Assembly: GCA_003662205.1 (NCBI GenBank)
Contig: QMXQ01000105.1
Coordinates: 1-5,797, forward strand
Reading direction: 5' to 3'
Length of the DNA: 5,797 nucleotides
DNA from: Candidatus Bathyarchaeota archaeon
GTDB lineage: Archaea > Thermoproteota > Bathyarchaeia > TCS64
Part shown: positions 4,852-5,797 of the stretch, one piece after another
Position numbering within the stretch: the first letter of the stretch is position 1
How the letters are laid out: the number at the start of each line of letters is the position of its first letter
Translations under genes and position numbers: made by a program
The notes under the pieces: model-generated
The model's input: only the letters and a program-made list of their open reading frames with translations
The model's database searches: none
Told to the model about the DNA's origin: nothing

Positions 4852-5797
4852 ATGATCGACGTGGACGGCTCCATGATGGAGGGGGGCGGGCAGCTCCTCC
4901 GGATGGCCACCACCTACAGCGCCGTCATGGGCGTCCCCGTGAGGGTGCGCAACATCAGGGCGGGACGGAGGCCCCCGGGGCTGAGGCCGCAGCACCTCAC
5001 GACGCTGAGGGCGGTGGCAGAGATATGCGACGCCGACACCCGGGGCCTCAGCCTCGGCTCCAGGGAGATCGAGTTCCACCCCCGGACGCCCCGGGGAGGC
5101 AGCTACAGCTTCGACATCGGCACCGCCGGCAGCATCAGCATGCTGCTGCAGTGCGTCGCGCCCGTGGCCGCCTTCGCCGACTCCCCCGTCAGGCTCAGGG
5201 TCGTGGGCGGCACCGCTGTCAGGTGGTCGCCCCCGGTCCCGACGCTGGACCGGGTGGTCTGGGAAGCCCTCAGGCGGATGGGGTTCGAGGGCGAGCTGAC
5301 CGTCCGCCGGGAGGGGTTCTACCCGAAGGGCGGCGGCATCGTAGAAGCCTCAATCAACTCCATCGATCAGCTGAGCCCCCTGGTGGTCGAGAAGCCGAAG
5401 CGGGTGGACATCGTCAGGGGAATCTCCCGCTGCGGCAGACTCCCCGGCCATGTGGCGGAGAGGCAGGCCCGGGCGGCCGAGGCCGTCCTGAGGGAGGCGC
5501 CCCGGTCTCCGGGCAGCTTCATCTGCCTCTGGGCCGAGACCGAGCCGAGGACGTTCCTGGGGGCCGACGCCCTCGGGGAGAGGGGGAAGCCCGCGGAGAA
5601 GGTGGGCGCCGAGGCGGCCAGCTCCCTGACCGAACAATTGAGGACGGGCGCCGCCGTCGACCTCCACACGGCGGACAACCTCGTCCTCTGGTGCTCCCTC
5701 GCCGACGGTGTCTCGGACTTCACGACGAGCAGGCTGACCCTCCACACGGCGACGGCGATAGAGCTCGCCCGGATCATCACGGGCGCCGAGTTCGAGG
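4852..5797 (+). CDS. rtcA: RNA 3'-terminal phosphate cyclase RtcA (partial, last ~25 residues off the right edge)
   Basis: RtcA uses ATP to turn an RNA 3'-phosphate into a 2',3'-cyclic phosphate through a covalent histidine-AMP, a step in RNA end repair or processing. The window holds 315 residues of a protein usually near 340. It opens with DGSMMEGGGQLLRMA (5-19), the family signature. RAGRRPPGLRPQH (36-48), FDIGTAGSISMLLQ (87-100) with the nucleotide-binding GTAGS, and YPKGGG (157-162) follow. HTADNL (272-277) corresponds to the usual H-x-A-D-Q-L, with Asn for Gln. LHTATAI (297-303) contains H298, which aligns with the adenylated catalytic His, so the active site appears intact. The ATG at 4852 has GGAGG 7 nt upstream. 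The frame has no stop before the edge. It is the third gene after nadM and the B3/B4 gene. Confidence 0.96.
   Translation, partial: MIDVDGSMMEGGGQLLRMATTYSAVMGVPVRVRNIRAGRRPPGLRPQHLTTLRAVAEICDADTRGLSLGSREIEFHPRTPRGGSYSFDIGTAGSISMLLQCVAPVAAFADSPVRLRVVGGTAVRWSPPVPTLDRVVWEALRRMGFEGELTVRREGFYPKGGGIVEASINSIDQLSPLVVEKPKRVDIVRGISRCGRLPGHVAERQARAAEAVLREAPRSPGSFICLWAETEPRTFLGADALGERGKPAEKVGAEAASSLTEQLRTGAAVDLHTADNLVLWCSLADGVSDFTTSRLTLHTATAIELARIITGAEFE

Noticed and set aside
4198..5079. Minus-strand open frame (about 293 codons) opposite the B3/B4 and rtcA genes
   Set aside because: It is low-complexity, rich in Pro, Asp, His and Gly, and is the complement of well-supported coding sequence.
1..5797. 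CRISPR array, insertion sequence, defence island or prophage signs
   Set aside because: No regularly spaced repeats, transposase or integrase motifs or terminal inverted repeats were seen, and the genes are mostly housekeeping types.

Overview
This is a GC-rich archaeal chromosomal segment. It carries a gene for a single-fold archaeal histone, the archaeal/eukaryal ribosomal protein eS17, a geranylgeranyl-reductase-type flavoprotein (archaeal lipid pathway), an archaeal NadM-type NMN adenylyltransferase and an RtcA RNA 3'-phosphate cyclase. AT-rich TATA boxes stand out sharply against the GC-rich background. Some starts look leaderless or nearly so, while genes inside the last operon have strong GGAGG ribosome binding sites. 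Heavy AGG/AGA use for Arg and the gene set would suit a thermophilic member of the TACK/Thermoproteota side, but the sequence alone does not fix the lineage.

Layout. Minus strand, 1-925: a truncated geranylgeranyl reductase family gene (open at the left edge) lies downstream of a histone gene, each with its own TATA box. A 236-bp divergent intergenic region (926-1161) follows, holding two copies of the same 12-base TATA-like word and a perfect hairpin. Plus strand, 1162-2741: ribosomal protein eS17, a small helical protein that looks HEPN-like, and a ParB/Srx-fold protein resembling the archaeal free-serine kinase SerK. Minus strand, 2720-3313: a phosphoribosyltransferase whose 3' end overlaps the 3' end of the SerK-like gene by 22 bp. 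Another divergent intergenic region (3314-3605) follows, with the best TATA box in the window, an 8-bp inverted repeat and a possible leaderless 53-codon small ORF. Plus strand, 3606-5797: a compact run of nadM, a stand-alone B3/B4 (PheRS-beta-like) domain protein and rtcA, the last cut by the right edge about 25 residues short of its usual end.

How the genes relate. The last three genes are tightly spaced, each with its own Shine-Dalgarno, and are probably co-transcribed. They join NAD synthesis with a tRNA-type binding/editing domain and RNA end repair. The middle block joins a likely serine phosphorylation enzyme with a nucleobase phosphoribosyltransferase facing it. I see no mobile element, CRISPR array, rRNA, convincing tRNA or defence system. 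The points most worth a second look are the possible leaderless micro-gene and operator ahead of nadM, the SerK-like gene with extra segments, and the nadM-B3/B4-rtcA cluster.
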